A stretch of 64,000 nt of DNA. Origin: Pisolithus tinctorius. Its lineage: Eukaryota > Basidiomycota > Agaricomycetes > Boletales > Pisolithaceae. The first letter of the stretch is position 1. Each line of letters starts with the position of its first letter. The notes beneath the pieces were generated by a model. The model searched no databases. It saw only the letters and a program-made list of their open reading frames with translations, and had not been told where the DNA came from. Positions 31,637-43,210 of the stretch are shown here, in pieces. The stretch spans positions 4,216,001 to 4,280,000 of the forward strand of contig JANFAH010000002.1 in NCBI GenBank assembly GCA_024663395.1, read 5' to 3'. A program made the translations under genes and the position numbers.

Positions 31637-34600
31637 TCATTGGAAGGGGCCAGGTTTATTAGGATAGCGAGAATGGAACTCTTGCACGAGTTCAGAGGCA
31701 TTGTCTAGCTCTGTAGCTAGTACCCAAGTAGTTTCTTCATCAGTCCCCTCATAGCCAGTCCACCAGACTAAGTATTGAAGCCAACACCGGCGACGCTGGT
31801 CGACCTTAGAGTCGAGGATCTCTGCTACCTCGAACTCTAGGTCACCATTGACTTCGACTGGTGGGGGTGGTGGTTGAGTCCGGTTTGGGATGGTATTAGG
31901 GATGGCCGGCTTGAGTTGGGATATGTGGAAGACCGGGTGGACTGCACGCATTGAGTCCGGCAGTCGCAGTGTGAAAGAGTGGGTACCAGCCTGAGCTATG
32001 ACCGGATACGGTCCAAGGTTCTTCTCCGAGAGCTTCTTGGAAGGCCGAGTAGACCGGAAGTATTTGGCTTTGACATATACCTGGTCACCGACCTTGAAGT
32101 CCGGAGCTGGCATGTGTTTGGCATCAGCTGGTCCTTGATAACGCTGTTGTGTGAGGGTCATTTCTTCCTGTAGGTATTGATGCAGTGAGTCTAAGTCAAC
32201 TGCATAGTTGCGAGCCCGAGCAGAGGTAAGATCGCGCTCCGGGTACACCGAGATACTAGGGTGGTAGCCCTTGTTAGCGAAGAAGGGTGATACACCAGTA
32301 GTAGCGCTAGGGGCATTGTTGTACGCAAACTCGGCCAAAGGTAGTAGTTTGGCCCAGTTATCCTGCTGGTAGTTGCAGTATACTTGGAGGTATTGTTCTA
32401 GGGTCTGGTTGGTCCTTTTGGTCTGGCCATCACCTTCGGGATGATAGCCCGAGGTGAAGTGTAAGCACATGTCTAAGGCCTTACCGAGTGACCGGAAGAA
32501 GTGAGAGACAAACTCCGAGCCTCGGTCTGAGGTTACATGGGCCGGCACTCCGTGCTTTGAAAAGACATGGAGTAGGAATAGTTTGGCGAGTTCCAGGGCT
32601 GTTATGGTGTCGTGGGTGGGGATGAATATGGCCTGCTTGGAGAGCCGGTCAACTACAACGAGGATGGCCATGAAGCTGGTTGAGGCCGGAAGCTGCTCGA
32701 TGAAATCCATAGAGATGGAGTTCCACGGCTTCTCCGGCACCGGGAGTTGCTTGAGGAGGCTGTAAGGCCGATGGTGGGGAACCTTAGCCCAAGCGCAGGC
32801 CGTGCAAGACTGAACATAGTCTTTGACGAAGGTTCTGAGGCCGGGCCAGGTGTATTCACGCTGAATGAGTTCTAGGGTTCGGTTTTGGCCAAAGTGGCCA
32901 GATAGAGGGTGGTCATGCTTAAGCTGCAAGACCCTAAGACAGAGATCATGTGAGTCCGGCACGTAGATCCTTCCATTGAGACGAAGGAAGCTGGTGTCAT
33001 CTACTGACCACTGGGGATCTGACATGTCGGACAGGCAGATTTGTGAGACTGGGTCATCCGGCAGCGCGGTCAGGATATCATTATGAAGCTTCTCGACATC
33101 CATTAAGGCAACTGCTCGTAAGACCGGGTACTCTAGGTAAGTTGCATGAAGGGAGACCGCTAGCTGCTCCTGGGTGAAAACCGGTCTCAGGTTTTGCGGG
33201 TTCACTCAGGTGTAGCCGCTATCCCCCTCTTTGGGGTAGATGTCCCATCGTCTAGTTAGGGCGTCGGGCTTAGCCCCGAGCTTACCGGGCCTGAATCTGA
33301 TGATCATATTAAACTGAGAAAGGAATTCCGACCAGCGAGCTTGGCGGCAGGTGAGTACTTTAGAGGTAGAAAAGTACTCAAGGTTCTTGTGGTCAGTTAC
33401 AATGTCGACCGGTGAGGCTGAGCCCTCAAGGTAGTGGCGCCAGGTTCAGAATGCCTCGAAAATAGCCAGCAATTCCTTATCGTGGGTATCATAATTCAAC
33501 TCCGGGGTGGTTAGGGTTCGGGAGTAGAAGGCGACCGGATGAATCTGGCCATCGCCACAGGTAATAGACAGAATGCCGGCGATGGCATAGTCCGATGCAT
33601 CGGTCTCGACAGTAATGGGGACCCCGGGGATGAAATGAGTTAAGACCGGCGCAGTGGTGAAGGCAGCCTTGAGGTTATTGAATGACTGGCGGCACTCCTT
33701 GGAGAAGTTCCAAGGAGCCCCCTTGCGGGTAAGCCAAGTCAGTGGTATGACGATGTCCGAGTAATTAAAAATGAACCAGCGGTAGAAGTTTGCGAAGCTG
33801 AGGAAAGACTGAATGTCTTTGACCTTGCGAGGCTTGGGCCAATCGCAGATGGTCTGGACTTTTTCCTTCGACATCGTGAGGCTGGCAGGGGAAAGATGGA
33901 ATCCGAGGTATTCGACTGAGTCCGAGTGGAACTCGCATTTCTCCGGCTTCGCATAAAGGCCATGAAGCCGAAGCTGGCGGAGGACTTCTTGGACATGCTG
34001 CTTATGAGACTCCTTATCTCCAGAATAGATCAAGATGTCATCTAGGTAGACGACCACACAGACATCTAACATGTCTGCAAAGATAGTGTTGACGAAGTGC
34101 TGGAAGGCGGCTGGGGCATTGGTGAGGCTGAAAGGCATCACTAACCACTCATAGGATCCATACTGAGTCCGGAATGCGGTCTTCCATTCATCGCCCGGGG
34201 CAATCCGGACGAGATGGTAGGCATGCCGAAGATCAATTTTAGTATAGATCTTGGCTCGGCTTGGTGAATCCAAGAGGTCGGAGATGAGCAGTAGTGGGTA
34301 TCGGTCCTTCTTAGTGATTTTGTTCAGGCCGCGGAAATCTACACAAAGCCAGAGGGAGCCATCCTTCTTTTTGACAAAGAGGACCGGTGCAGCATAAGGG
34401 GAAGAGGTGGGCTGAATAAATCTGGTAGTAAGGTTTTCATCGATGAATGTCCGGAGAGCTTGGAGCTCAACTGGGGACAGCGAGTAGATTGTGCCGAGAG
34501 GCGGGGTTGTTCCTTCTTTGAGCTCTATCTTTAGGTCGTACTCCCAGTGTGGCGGGAGTACCAAGGCCTTGGCCTTGCTGAATACATCAGTGAAGTTGTG

Positions 34601-35452
34601 ATACTCTTCCAGGACATTGGGTAAGGCCGGAGGAGAGGAAGCCGAGGCCGATTGGGCTTGAGCTGAGTCCGAGGGGCGGAGCTGAAGTTGGAACTGGACG
34701 GACCCTTCTAGTTTGCAGGCGTGCACAAAAGCAGCTGCATTGATTAGGGAAACAAGAGGGGCCTTCAGGGGGGTGCGAGCCGGGGAGTTGGAGACCGGTA
34801 CAGACGGCACAAGGCCGGGTTGGTCACTAGGACCGGAGTCAGGAAGGCCAGTGGAAACCGGGCTTACAGGGGGTGTCGACGGGGTTGGCATTCCTTGTGC
34901 AGGAGTCCGGAATGTTAGACTGCCCAATACCCAATCAATCAATGGATTGTAGCAGGTGAGCCAGTCATGTCCGAGAACTATCTTACACTCAGAATCCAAT
35001 GGGGCTAGATACAGGGTTACTGGGGTGACATCGCCGGACGCGAAGTGGATGTTGACATCTACTGCTTGGGTTATAGTGAAGGTGGACATTCCATCGAACA
35101 GCCAGAGTCGGATTGGTGAGACCAAGTAAGGGGTAAACGAGTGTTGATTAGCAAACTGATTATCTATAAAACAATGGGTGGAACCGGAGTCCACTAAAGT
35201 ACGAAGCCGAGGTATTTCTGGGTTTTCTATAGTGACATACGGGGTCAAAGAGTTCAGACTGGAAAGAGCGGACGCATTGAGACGAGCCTCCAAGTTTGCA
35301 CAACCGGAGTCAACGCAGCTCCCAGATTGTGTGGAGTCCTGGGAGCTGCTACCTATTTTTTTGTCTTGGGGGTAGAACCCGAGCCCGAGGCCGTTGCAGC
35401 TTCGGTGGTGGCCGCAGCACAAGCTTTGGCCTTTCTGGTCTTCTTGGGGCAT
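31637..35452 (-). pseudogene. pol: Gypsy pol (protease, RT, RNase H, integrase, chromodomain)
   Basis: One frame with two TGA codons (near 33,444 and 33,206). Reading from 35,452: aspartic protease with VDSGSTHCFID (about 35,200); reverse transcriptase with VVYLDDILIYS (YLDD, about 34,040); RNase H with ETDASDYAIAGIL (about 33,590) and TDHKNLEYF; integrase zinc finger (HDHPLSGHFGQNRTLELI then CTACAWAK, about 32,920-32,790); catalytic core with SMDFIEQLP, SDRGSEF and EGDGQTKRTNQTLEQ (D-D-E); chromodomain EILDSKVDQRRRCWLQY and WWTGYEGTDEETTWV. The domain order is standard for Gypsy. The frame is minus one relative to gag and overlaps it by about 100 nt, so expression by minus-one frameshifting is likely. 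Both stops lie where Arg codons are plausible. Confidence 0.95.
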
Positions 35453-36732
35453 TTGTCAGCGAAGTGACTGGACCCTCTGCAGAACATGCAGAGGTTTCCA
35501 TCTATGCGACGCTTGTGTTCCTTGGGGGTAAGCTTTCCATCTTTGCCAAGTTTGCTAGGCTTGGGCTTGGAGGAGTTGCTGTTATTGTTGTTGCCCGGCT
35601 TCGATGAAGCCAGCTTGGGGGTAGAACCGGAGTTGTTATTGTTGCCAGTCTTGGCTTTCTCCTGACTGGTCTTGGCCTGACTGTTGTTGCCAGAACCTCC
35701 AGACTTATTGTTGCTGGAGTTAGACGAGCCTTGGTGCTTACTCGCCTGCTGGACTTCTTCCTTGCGCTCCCAATAGCACGCATCTATCTCTTGGGCGAGG
35801 TGGCGGAGCTCGTGAAGTGTCCGGGGTTTACCAACCTGGCAGACCTCATCCTTGATTCGGTCTGGGAGGCCAGAGTAGAAGTGATGATGCAACGCACCAT
35901 CTCTGTAGCCTCGGACTTGCGAAGCAAGCCGATTAAAGTCAACTATGTATTTATTGATGTGCTGGCTATCTTTCATGTGTAAATGGTCGAGTTGGCTTTC
36001 AGCGTCTGCAACTGGATCGTGGGGGCTGAAGGTGGTTTGTAGCTCCAGGACGAACTCCCGCCAGGAGACCATCCAGAGAGGCCAGTCATCGGGGTCGTCG
36101 AGCCTGAGTAAGTCTGGCTCAAACCACTCAAGAGCCATGCCCTTGAGGTATGATTGGGCGAAGATGACCTTGGTGCAGTTGGTCCTAAAAGCCCAGGGTT
36201 GGTCTTGGAAGTTAAGTTCGCACTGGATGAAGAATGCACGAAGTTTCTTTGGGTCGGTGCCATCAAAGGTATCGGGCTTGCGTAGCTTGGTCCTACTTGA
36301 GGACTCAGGACTAGTACGGGCGTTGCGAGCCAACAACTTGATGGCCTTCACGAGACTGTCAAAGACCATGACCGTGGGTTCGGTGTCTGGGTCTGGGAAG
36401 TCTGGATCGTCTTCTGGATCATTATCTTCCGGGTTATCATCACTGGGACCATTATCACCGGGGTCATCATCGTCTGGGTTGTTGTCATCATTGTCACCTG
36501 GCCCATCATCGCCGGGGTCACCCTCGGGGATGGGAGCAGTGGGACGACGTGGTGTGGGGGTGTTAGATGTGCGGGCTGAGAAGCCCCTGAAAGGACTGAC
36601 GGGACCTGGAGAGCGCCTAGTGGTGCCCAAAGCGGCTAGTGCTGTTTCGCAGCGAGCCCCACTGGCTGAAGCAGAGTTGGGATTGGTGGCAGAGCGGCCA
36701 TGGGGAGGTTGGAATCGAGTCTTGGTTGCCAT
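35353..36732 (-). CDS. gag: Gypsy gag
   Basis: Intact 459-residue frame starting MATKTRFQPPHGRSA. It contains an acidic Asp/Asn/Pro repeat region (about residues 70-115), a capsid-like helical region with KLRKPDTFDGTDPKKLRAFF, VIFAQSYLKGMALEWFEPDL and HDPVADAESQLDHLHMKDS, a Ser/Asn/Lys-rich linker, and one CCHC zinc knuckle CMFCRGSSHFADKC near the C-terminus, then a basic tail. It would package element RNA in virus-like particles. It starts 39 bp inside the 5' LTR. No stop codon interrupts it, unlike pol. Confidence 0.95.
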   Translation of the reverse strand: MATKTRFQPPHGRSATNPNSASASGARCETALAALGTTRRSPGPVSPFRGFSARTSNTPTPRRPTAPIPEGDPGDDGPGDNDDNNPDDDDPGDNGPSDDNPEDNDPEDDPDFPDPDTEPTVMVFDSLVKAIKLLARNARTSPESSSRTKLRKPDTFDGTDPKKLRAFFIQCELNFQDQPWAFRTNCTKVIFAQSYLKGMALEWFEPDLLRLDDPDDWPLWMVSWREFVLELQTTFSPHDPVADAESQLDHLHMKDSQHINKYIVDFNRLASQVRGYRDGALHHHFYSGLPDRIKDEVCQVGKPRTLHELRHLAQEIDACYWERKEEVQQASKHQGSSNSSNNKSGGSGNNSQAKTSQEKAKTGNNNNSGSTPKLASSKPGNNNNSNSSKPKPSKLGKDGKLTPKEHKRRIDGNLCMFCRGSSHFADKCPKKTRKAKACAAATTEAATASGSGSTPKTKK

Positions 36733-36770
36733 GGTGTTTTAGACCCACACAAGTGGAGAGTCTGAAATAC

Positions 36771-37297
36771 TGTCAAGTACGGGGATTGTCCGGGTTGAGT
36801 CCAGACCAGAGACTGAAGTGGGTGCGAGGCCGAGGGGTCAGGATCAGGGGGGGAGTCGAAGGTACAGATAGTCGGACTGATTGGACTTAGCGACTGAGAG
36901 TACAGCACTATTCCCTTGTGTGGGTCTCAGTCCGAGTCCGAGGCCAAAATGGGGTTATTGGGTTAACTTAGTTGATTTCAGACTAAGGAGTACAGGCCAA
37001 GTATCTACGAGTTTATATACCAGAAGTAACTATAGTACAGAGACCGGTAATGCCGGTCTCGCAAGGATTGCTAAGATGATTGGTAATGCAAGGATTACTA
37101 ATGTATGACTAAGGTAATGGAGACTGGGACAGGTAGACCAGAGACAGGACTGGGGACAGGACTTAACCGAAATGACAGACACTGCAAAGCAGTGTCTACT
37201 GCGCTAGACCAACTGGAGATACGGGACTGGCGAGGCCGAGGCCGGACTGAGTGAGTGTGAGGCTGAGTCCGGCTGGGGTTGAGGCATGACTATGACA
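36771..37297 (-). repeat. 5' LTR of the full-length Gypsy element
   Basis: 527 bp, TGTCAAGTACGGGG to GCATGACTATGACA, the same length as the 3' LTR. Followed by the right TTTAT at 37,298-37,302. Confidence 0.95.
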
Positions 37298-38612
37298 TTT
37301 ATATACAGTACAGGGGCAATGCCTATGGAAAACAAAGTGCAAAGACTTGGTAAGTGATTGGTAAGTGATAAATAAGGAATGTAAGGGTGGGTAATCAACG
37401 TAGAAAGCATTGGTGAGCATTGGTAAGGATAAATAAGCCAAAAAGCAAAGAATCAGTAAGCAAAGTCAAAAGATTGGTAAGTATTGGCAATAAGTGTGTC
37501 AAGGACAGTTGGAACATCAAAGTATGAGTTGAGCATTGTCAGAAATTGAGTAAGTGCACTGGAATCACATTAGGGGGAGGCTGTGCATGTCACATCTTGA
37601 AGGAATCACTTCTAGGCCAAGGTGGGATGACAGAGTGGGAGTGCTGATCTGATGCTGATACAGGACATCCAAAAGGGGATGGCAGGTGTCAGGTGTCAAA
37701 AGGGGGTCAAGCTTTGGGGGTCTGTGGGGTGAAAGGAGCATAGGGGATCACATCCCCCCCCCCCCCCCAACTGTCCTCTCAGTGAAGTAAATAAAAACTT
37801 CATGAATGAAACTCTGTTGGAAGAGAGGATGAAGGGGGAGTGCCTTCTGCTGTATCTTGCAACAAGAAGGCAAGATGTGCATCATACTCATCATTGATGT
37901 GATCAGGGAGAGTGGAGAACAGTGGATTATACTGTAGCTGTTGAAATTTTAGAAAAATAATGGACAGGAGTGGTATGAAGATATTGCAGGGAGCAGGGAG
38001 GAAGGATCCATATGCTTCTTGGCCTGGAGAGACTGAAACAACTACATAAGACCTTTCTAACCAAATGACAGACCTGAGGCAACCAAAGAACATCCTCCTG
38101 GAGGTCATACTGTCGAAAAGAACATGCTGTCCAAGCTGGATGGGCTGAGAGGGGGTGGATGAGGATGGGATGTACCAGGATGCTTCAGGATGGAAGCTAG
38201 TAGGAACTCCTGGTAAATATATGTAGCCATGGTCCCTAGCAAAGGGGACAAGTGAAATGAGCAGCTGTTGTAGGGAGTGCTGTAGAAACATGTGGAGTGT
38301 GAGGATCCTTCCCAATTTTGGACAGTAGGATCATGTGGCTGAGCACTATAAGTGAGTGTGGGAATGGTGTCAGTATCTGCAGAAATGGGGGAGATACATT
38401 GAAAACCAGAATGCCATACATGGGTGCTAAGAATTCTTATAGGTGCTTAACTTGCTTCCTTCTCTTTTCTTTGGCACTAATGACTCATTCTTGTGTGACA
38501 GATGACTGCCAACACTCCTGGCTGTCTTTCTTCACATTGGGGCTCTAGTCTTTCATCTCCATTCATCACCATTATCCATGTCCATGTCACCAAACACCTT
38601 TGGTGCATGACA

Positions 38613-39740
38613 TTGGCCTCATTTGTGCAGCTGTTGCTCACACCACTGCTGCAATTTCCACATTTTCCCACTCATGTGCAGTCATAAATCATCAGTTTTT
38701 GCTAATATTACCCCTTTGACATCATGCTTGGTCTCAAAATCCTGTGTCACAGCTTGCCCAAAGCTCCAAGGTTCTCTGGTGTGGGGAGCAGGTATCTGCT
38801 ACCTAGTATGGGGGTGTGGGCTCCAGCCTAGGGATATGCAATCTGAGGTGGGGGGGAGTCAATCTAGCTGTAGGAAGGTGGTAAGGAGTGGACTTGAGCA
38901 AGTTGAGCAAGTTGGTCAACCAGTAAATGAAATGAGTGATAGCTCAACAAGGAGTGTCAAGTTGGGGTAGAAACTGTCACAATTAGGCCTGCTACTCAGT
39001 GCCAGGCAGGGAATAGGGAAAGGATCATGTCAACCTCATTATTTCCACTCTCTTTCTCTTTCTCTAACTTGGGGGCTTCAAAAATTGTTATTTTTCCTGT
39101 TGACAATGACAGGTATGTGTAGTTACATGTGGAGTATGTAACTACTAAGTCAGTGACATCAAAACTCAAAAGAGTGACAAGAAATGACAGGAATTAGTTG
39201 AGATTGATGTAATGATGGCCATGAGGCCAGTATAGCATCAGCAATCAAAGGAGAGACTAATGTAAAGGATGCAAAAGAGATCCAAAGGGAAGTGAACAAT
39301 TAGAACATGAGATTGACAGTAAAGCACTTACAAAACCAGCAGCACAGACCCAAAGAGTGCAAGTGAGAGAGTGCAGGTGACCAGGGACCTGTCACAGGTG
39401 TTGGTCCTTTGTTGCAGTGGCCAAGGGGGAGCATTGAGAGGTGACATGATGACTAGGGAAGAGAGTTGACAGGAATGGATGGAGTTGGGTGAGCTAGAGC
39501 ATAGAGGGCACCAAAGTTGCTTGAGAGGGGTTGCATTTGTGTTGACTTCATCACAATGCCTATAGATGCTTAGTAGACCTCCCTAGTGACACTATACCCA
39601 CATTCCTAGTGTAGGGAGATTGCTCTCCCCACACTGGATGCCCAGAAGACTTAGAAGGTTACCTAGATGACATAGGCCAGTTCTGTTGAGGCCACAGGAT
39701 TTTGGATGCAGCCACTCAAATTGAGCTCACCCAAAGTATG
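38613..39740. other. No gene recognised
   Basis: About 1.1 kb of CG-poor sequence with short open frames only. It contains several G-runs (38,850) but no convincing element end. It precedes a gag remnant on the plus strand and may include its decayed leader. Confidence 0.45.
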
Positions 39741-40555
39741 CACCTCTGGATGTGTCTCACCTTTGGTCCCATTTTATGGAGAGTAGCAATGCAAACTGGG
39801 TAGTTTTTGTGATTCAGCTCTTTGAACTCTACCCAGAGGTCAAAAGGTCTGATATACATACTGAGGAGGAGCTTCAAAAGGTGGTGAGAAGGCATGCAGC
39901 TGCAGATTTGGTGTCATGGTCTTCACTAGGTGAGTACATATCTTCACACTTACCAGAAAATTGCCCTCTTTCTCATTAAAAATGGCTGCTTGACTATGCA
40001 TCAAAGTGCCACCCTTTTCCTTGAAGGGTTTCCTCCTCAGCTCAAGGATGAAATCACCAGCAGACACTCATGTTATGAGTTGCCTTACATCTTGGATGAA
40101 CCTGATGCTATCTACAATATCATGTCTGCAGTAAGGGGTATCATCAAGTCATATGGAGGCCTTTGGACACACAGCACTAACTCAGAGGTGTCACATGTGC
40201 AGCCACCATGCATCCTGGACAATCACCCACACCACTGTTCCTACTCATTCTGCTTCTTCTGTGGACTTTCAGGGCATATTCAAGCTAGTTGCCATTCATA
40301 CAAGTCATATTTAGCTTCAGGAAAGTGTCATCTTTTGATGGTTGCATTGTGCTACCTACTGGATGTGAAATCCTGTGCAAGGTTGCTGGAAGGACCCTAC
40401 AAGACTGTCTAGACAACTGGGCCTCACTGATGAACCAGCCCAAGTGTTCTGTAGATTGGAAACCTCCATCCAGCATGCACACAAAACTAGAGGAGAGAGG
40501 TAGTGCACATAAGGCTCAAATGGTCTCATTGCCCACTCACTCACCCAGTTGACCA
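39740..40555 (+). pseudogene. Gag remnant of a second Gypsy-like element
   Basis: Plus-strand segments in shifting frames: NANWVVFVIQLFELYPEVKR (39,790), a break, then HTYQKIALFLIKNGCLTMHQ and LFLEGFPPQLKDEI (39,940-40,060), a zinc knuckle CFFCGLSGHIQASC (C-x2-C-x4-H-x4-C, about 40,250), YKSYLASGKC, and after another frame change IVLPTGCEILCKVAGRTLQD (about 40,335). This order (capsid helices, knuckle, short motif GxIxLPxG) is typical of gag proteins in basidiomycete Gypsy elements and differs from the gag at 35,353-36,732. At least two frameshifts. No protease or RT follows; an R fragment starts at about 40,790. Confidence 0.68.
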
Positions 40556-40789
40556 CTCTTGCATCCACATTTGGCCCCACTCCTGCCTTCTTGTGATGTA
40601 GTTGATCCACTGTCATACATACCAGCTAAAGCAGCTGTGCCATCAAAGGGCAAACCTGCTCTCATGGTAGTGGGTGAGCCATCCAGCAGTCTGTCACCCT
40701 CCCACCCTTGTTTGGAGTTGTCAAAGTCTGTCACCTGTATGCCATCCAGTTGGGTTGTCAGCACACTCCCTTGCAGTACTAATGACAGT

Positions 40790-41150
40790 GGATGAAGATA
40801 GGATGTACCAGGATACTTCAGGATGGAAGCTAGTAGGAATTCCTGGTAAATATATGTATCCATGGTCCCTAGCAAAGGGGACAAGTGGAATGATTGATGT
40901 GGAGGTGGCCATATCAGAAGAATTAGTGAAATGAGCATCTGTTGGAGGGAGTGCTGTAGAAATGTGTGGAGTGTGAGGATCCTTCCCAATTTTGGAATGT
41001 AGGATTGTGTGGCTGAGCACTATAAGTGAGTGTGTGAATGGTGTTGGTATCTGCAGAAATGGGGGAGATGTGTTGAAAACTGGAATGCCATACACAGGCA
41101 CTGGGAATTTTTACAGGCACTTAACTTGCTTCCTTCTCTTTTCATTAGCA
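40790..41150 (-). repeat. R repeat fragment
   Basis: Minus orientation; matches 38,160-38,460: GGATGTACCAGGAT, CTAGTAGGAATTCCTGGTAA, GTGAGGATCCTTCCCAATTT, TGGCTGAGCACTATAAGTGA. The part beyond the start of the conserved open frame is missing. Confidence 0.75.
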
Positions 41151-42240
41151 TTGATGACTTGTTCTTGTGCAAGGATCACATGCATATCTATGCAGATCCA
41201 GATGCTCAACATCTGTGTAGATATGTCCATTTATCATCTTCTATCCACCAGTCCTGCATCCACACACAGCCTATCTGCACAAACATTGGATATCAATGTT
41301 TGTGCATTATGTTCTATTCTATACATACTGACAGATCACACAGGGGACATAGATGAAAAACTGGGCCTCTTCATCTTGCAAAATGAATGCAAGCACACAT
41401 ACATTGAAGCACTGGCAGAGGGCCTTATCCAGTGATGCAAAGAAGCCCTTGTATTGAGTCACAAGTGGTATGATATCCCTCACACTGGAGTCAATGCTGG
41501 TCCCATCAGGAAACAGGTGCAGCTCCTCTCCCAAGACTATGTATTCAAGTTGATGTCATTCATGAACTCAGCATCTATGCATTACATCCATTCCCTGATG
41601 TTCAACCTCAATAAATTGCATGTGATGATGATGAGCCCAGGGGGAGGGGTAAGTGCAATGTCATGGCATCACAAATTGTGCTGACTATACTACATTGATA
41701 GACCATCACTTATGTGATGTCCACCCTTGATGAGAAGCTCACTCTGTGTTTCAACACCATTGAATTCACCATTTTGGAATTCAAAGATCTTGACAAGAAG
41801 GCAAGCAAGTGTGATGCATCTGCTGAGAAAGAACAAGCCTGTGACCATCTTCAGTCCATACTCAACACCTTGAAGAGGGCCTTGCCTCTGCACCAGGTGA
41901 TCATACCAAAAGTCTGGGACACCATCAATGCAGTCTTCACAGGCCATCTGTTTGCTGACTTGGAGACTTCAGGTCATCTCTGTCAAGCCCATTCATTTGT
42001 ATACCAGTCTGCATTTGATCAATACTGCCACACTCTCATTGTCATGCTTGAGGAGGAGATCACACAGATGAATGAGGATATATCATTATATGAGGATGAT
42101 GTGAAGAAGGCAATTCAGACATCCCCAGCACAGATAATAAATATGCATTCCAAACTCTGCCCCAGGGTCTGCATGCAACCTCACAGCCACTGCATTAGGG
42201 TTAGGAACCAAAGTAAATGTGAGACAAGCACAAGATGAAA
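41150..42240 (+). pseudogene. Unrecognised coding remnant
   Basis: Open segments: LGLFILQNECKHTYIEALAE (41,360), then a TGA, then ALVLSHKWYDIPHTGVNAGP and QVQLLSQDYVFKLMSFMNSA (41,445-41,590), then STLDEKLTLCFNTIEFTILE and a helical, acidic stretch to 42,238 (HLQSILNTLKRALPLHQVII, DEEITQMNED-like region). The frame is mostly constant with a few stops. No family recognised. Its position directly next to the Plavaka remnant, on the opposite strand, may be coincidence or may mark a two-gene transposon. Confidence 0.4.
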
Positions 42241-42259
42241 TGTAACAATAAGTACCATC

Positions 42260-43210
42260 TTTCAGCACACCATATGAAAGTTAAATGAAACTCCATACCA
42301 CTCATTCAGTTGGATCACTGTGTTGGGATGTATCACATACAGTAGCTTTAACAGGTGCTTAAAGACTGATTTGAAGATCCCCAACTCAAACTCATGATGG
42401 AGATCTACAGTAATGATAGAGTAGACATTGAGCCCAAGAGGTCCAAGAATATCAGTGAATGAATTCTGTGGCCACTCATAAAGTCATGGAAGGCCAATAA
42501 AGGGGTGAACATACAAAGGTCAGCACCAATGAAAATCCCTTCAGGTAGCATTCTGGAATCACCCCTTTGATAGGACACCCTGGCCTGTGGACAGAATTGT
42601 GGGCCCTGATATTTAATCTGAGAAGTACTGGCATATTTTTGTGAGTCTTCTGGATGCATCTGACCAGAGTTCAGGATGACTGACTTCCTTTGGTATGAGG
42701 CACTGTGGGCATGGAAAATTAAAATTTCCTTTGTCATGGATGGCAGCCAAAAGTACTCTGAAAATAAAACCATCACTTTTGTTGATGAGTTGAGTAGCAT
42801 GGCCATACTTCTCTGGATAATCTGCTGTGTAGGTGAGGATATGTGGGCAAACTTGCCAACCATACTCCATCATAGCATCTGACTACAATGTCATTCTTAT
42901 ATGCCTCAACAGACTCCTCATCTAATAATACTTTCCATACCCCATGGAACAGTTCTCACTTACAGTGGGCAATAATATCATCATAATTCTTTTTCTTTGT
43001 AAACTTGGATATGAACTCAATGATTGATGGTAGAAGCTACATAGTAAACACTCATGTCAGCTATGATGTAAGCAGTAGGTACTGTACCAGAGTAACTCAT
43101 AGTTAGCATTAAGGCTATTGGATGGCATGCACCAGAGCTGGGACATGTCTGCATATATTTTGACTGATTCTCAAAAAAATAAACAGATTGGCCATGCAAA
43201 GGCATCACAA
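42260..43210 (-). pseudogene. Plavaka-type transposase fragment
   Basis: Reading from 43,210: SVYFFENQSKYMQTCPSSGA then CHPIALM (QSKYxxxxPxSxxCHxIA motif); after a gap ELFHGVWKVLLDEESVEAYK; CPHILTYTADYPEK; an intron of about 50 nt with GTATGG donor and TTTTCAG acceptor (about 42,818-42,767); VLLAAIHDKGNFNFPCPQC and LIPKEVSHPELW; then near 42,410 VDLHHEFELGIFKSVFKHLL. The TADYPEK-VLLA-CPxC block and VDLxHEFELGxxK are hallmarks of the Plavaka (CACTA-related) transposases common in Agaricomycetes. The N-terminus and the C-terminal half are missing and several stops are present. Confidence 0.82.

Larger units (their letters stand above)
29750..37297 (-). mobile_element. Full-length Ty3/Gypsy chromovirus, 7,548 bp
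   Basis: Two 527-bp LTRs (TGTCA...TGACA), TSD TTTAT, gag and pol on the minus strand, and a spliced antisense gene on the plus strand between the end of pol and the 3' LTR. The CG content is far above that of the flanks and the LTRs differ at only a few positions, so the insertion is recent. Pol has two in-frame TGA codons and the antisense gene one, so this copy is unlikely to be autonomous without readthrough. Confidence 0.96.
29283..38612 (-). repeat. R repeat copy interrupted by the full-length Gypsy element
   Basis: R sequence in minus orientation: starts TGTGAGTCAAAGTG at 29,283, runs to 29,749, resumes at 37,303 and ends ...TTTGGTGCATGACA at 38,612. Without the Gypsy element and one TTTAT it is about 1.78 kb, close to the 1,764 bp of the copy at 60,900-62,663. 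The minus strand contains a TATA-like promoter (GTATATAAATC type, near the junction). An open frame at 38,315-37,800 (RDHGYIYLPGVPTSFHPEAS, GSFLPAPCNIFIPLLS) also appears in other copies. TG...CA ends suggest a very long LTR. No coding partner is known. Confidence 0.75.

Noticed and set aside
35945..36742. 265-residue plus-strand open frame across gag
   Set aside because: Shadow of gag on the opposite strand, Ser/Gly-rich because of the Asp/Asn/Pro codon runs. No splice signals, and not conserved as a protein.
37745..37770. Long poly-C run as a functional element
   Set aside because: Homopolymer slippage inside R sequence. A similar run at 62,209 is also non-coding and lengths are prone to sequencing error.
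29279..38616. CCAA and TTGG at the two ends of the interrupted R copy as a target duplication
   Set aside because: They are complementary, not direct repeats, so they are not a duplication from insertion.
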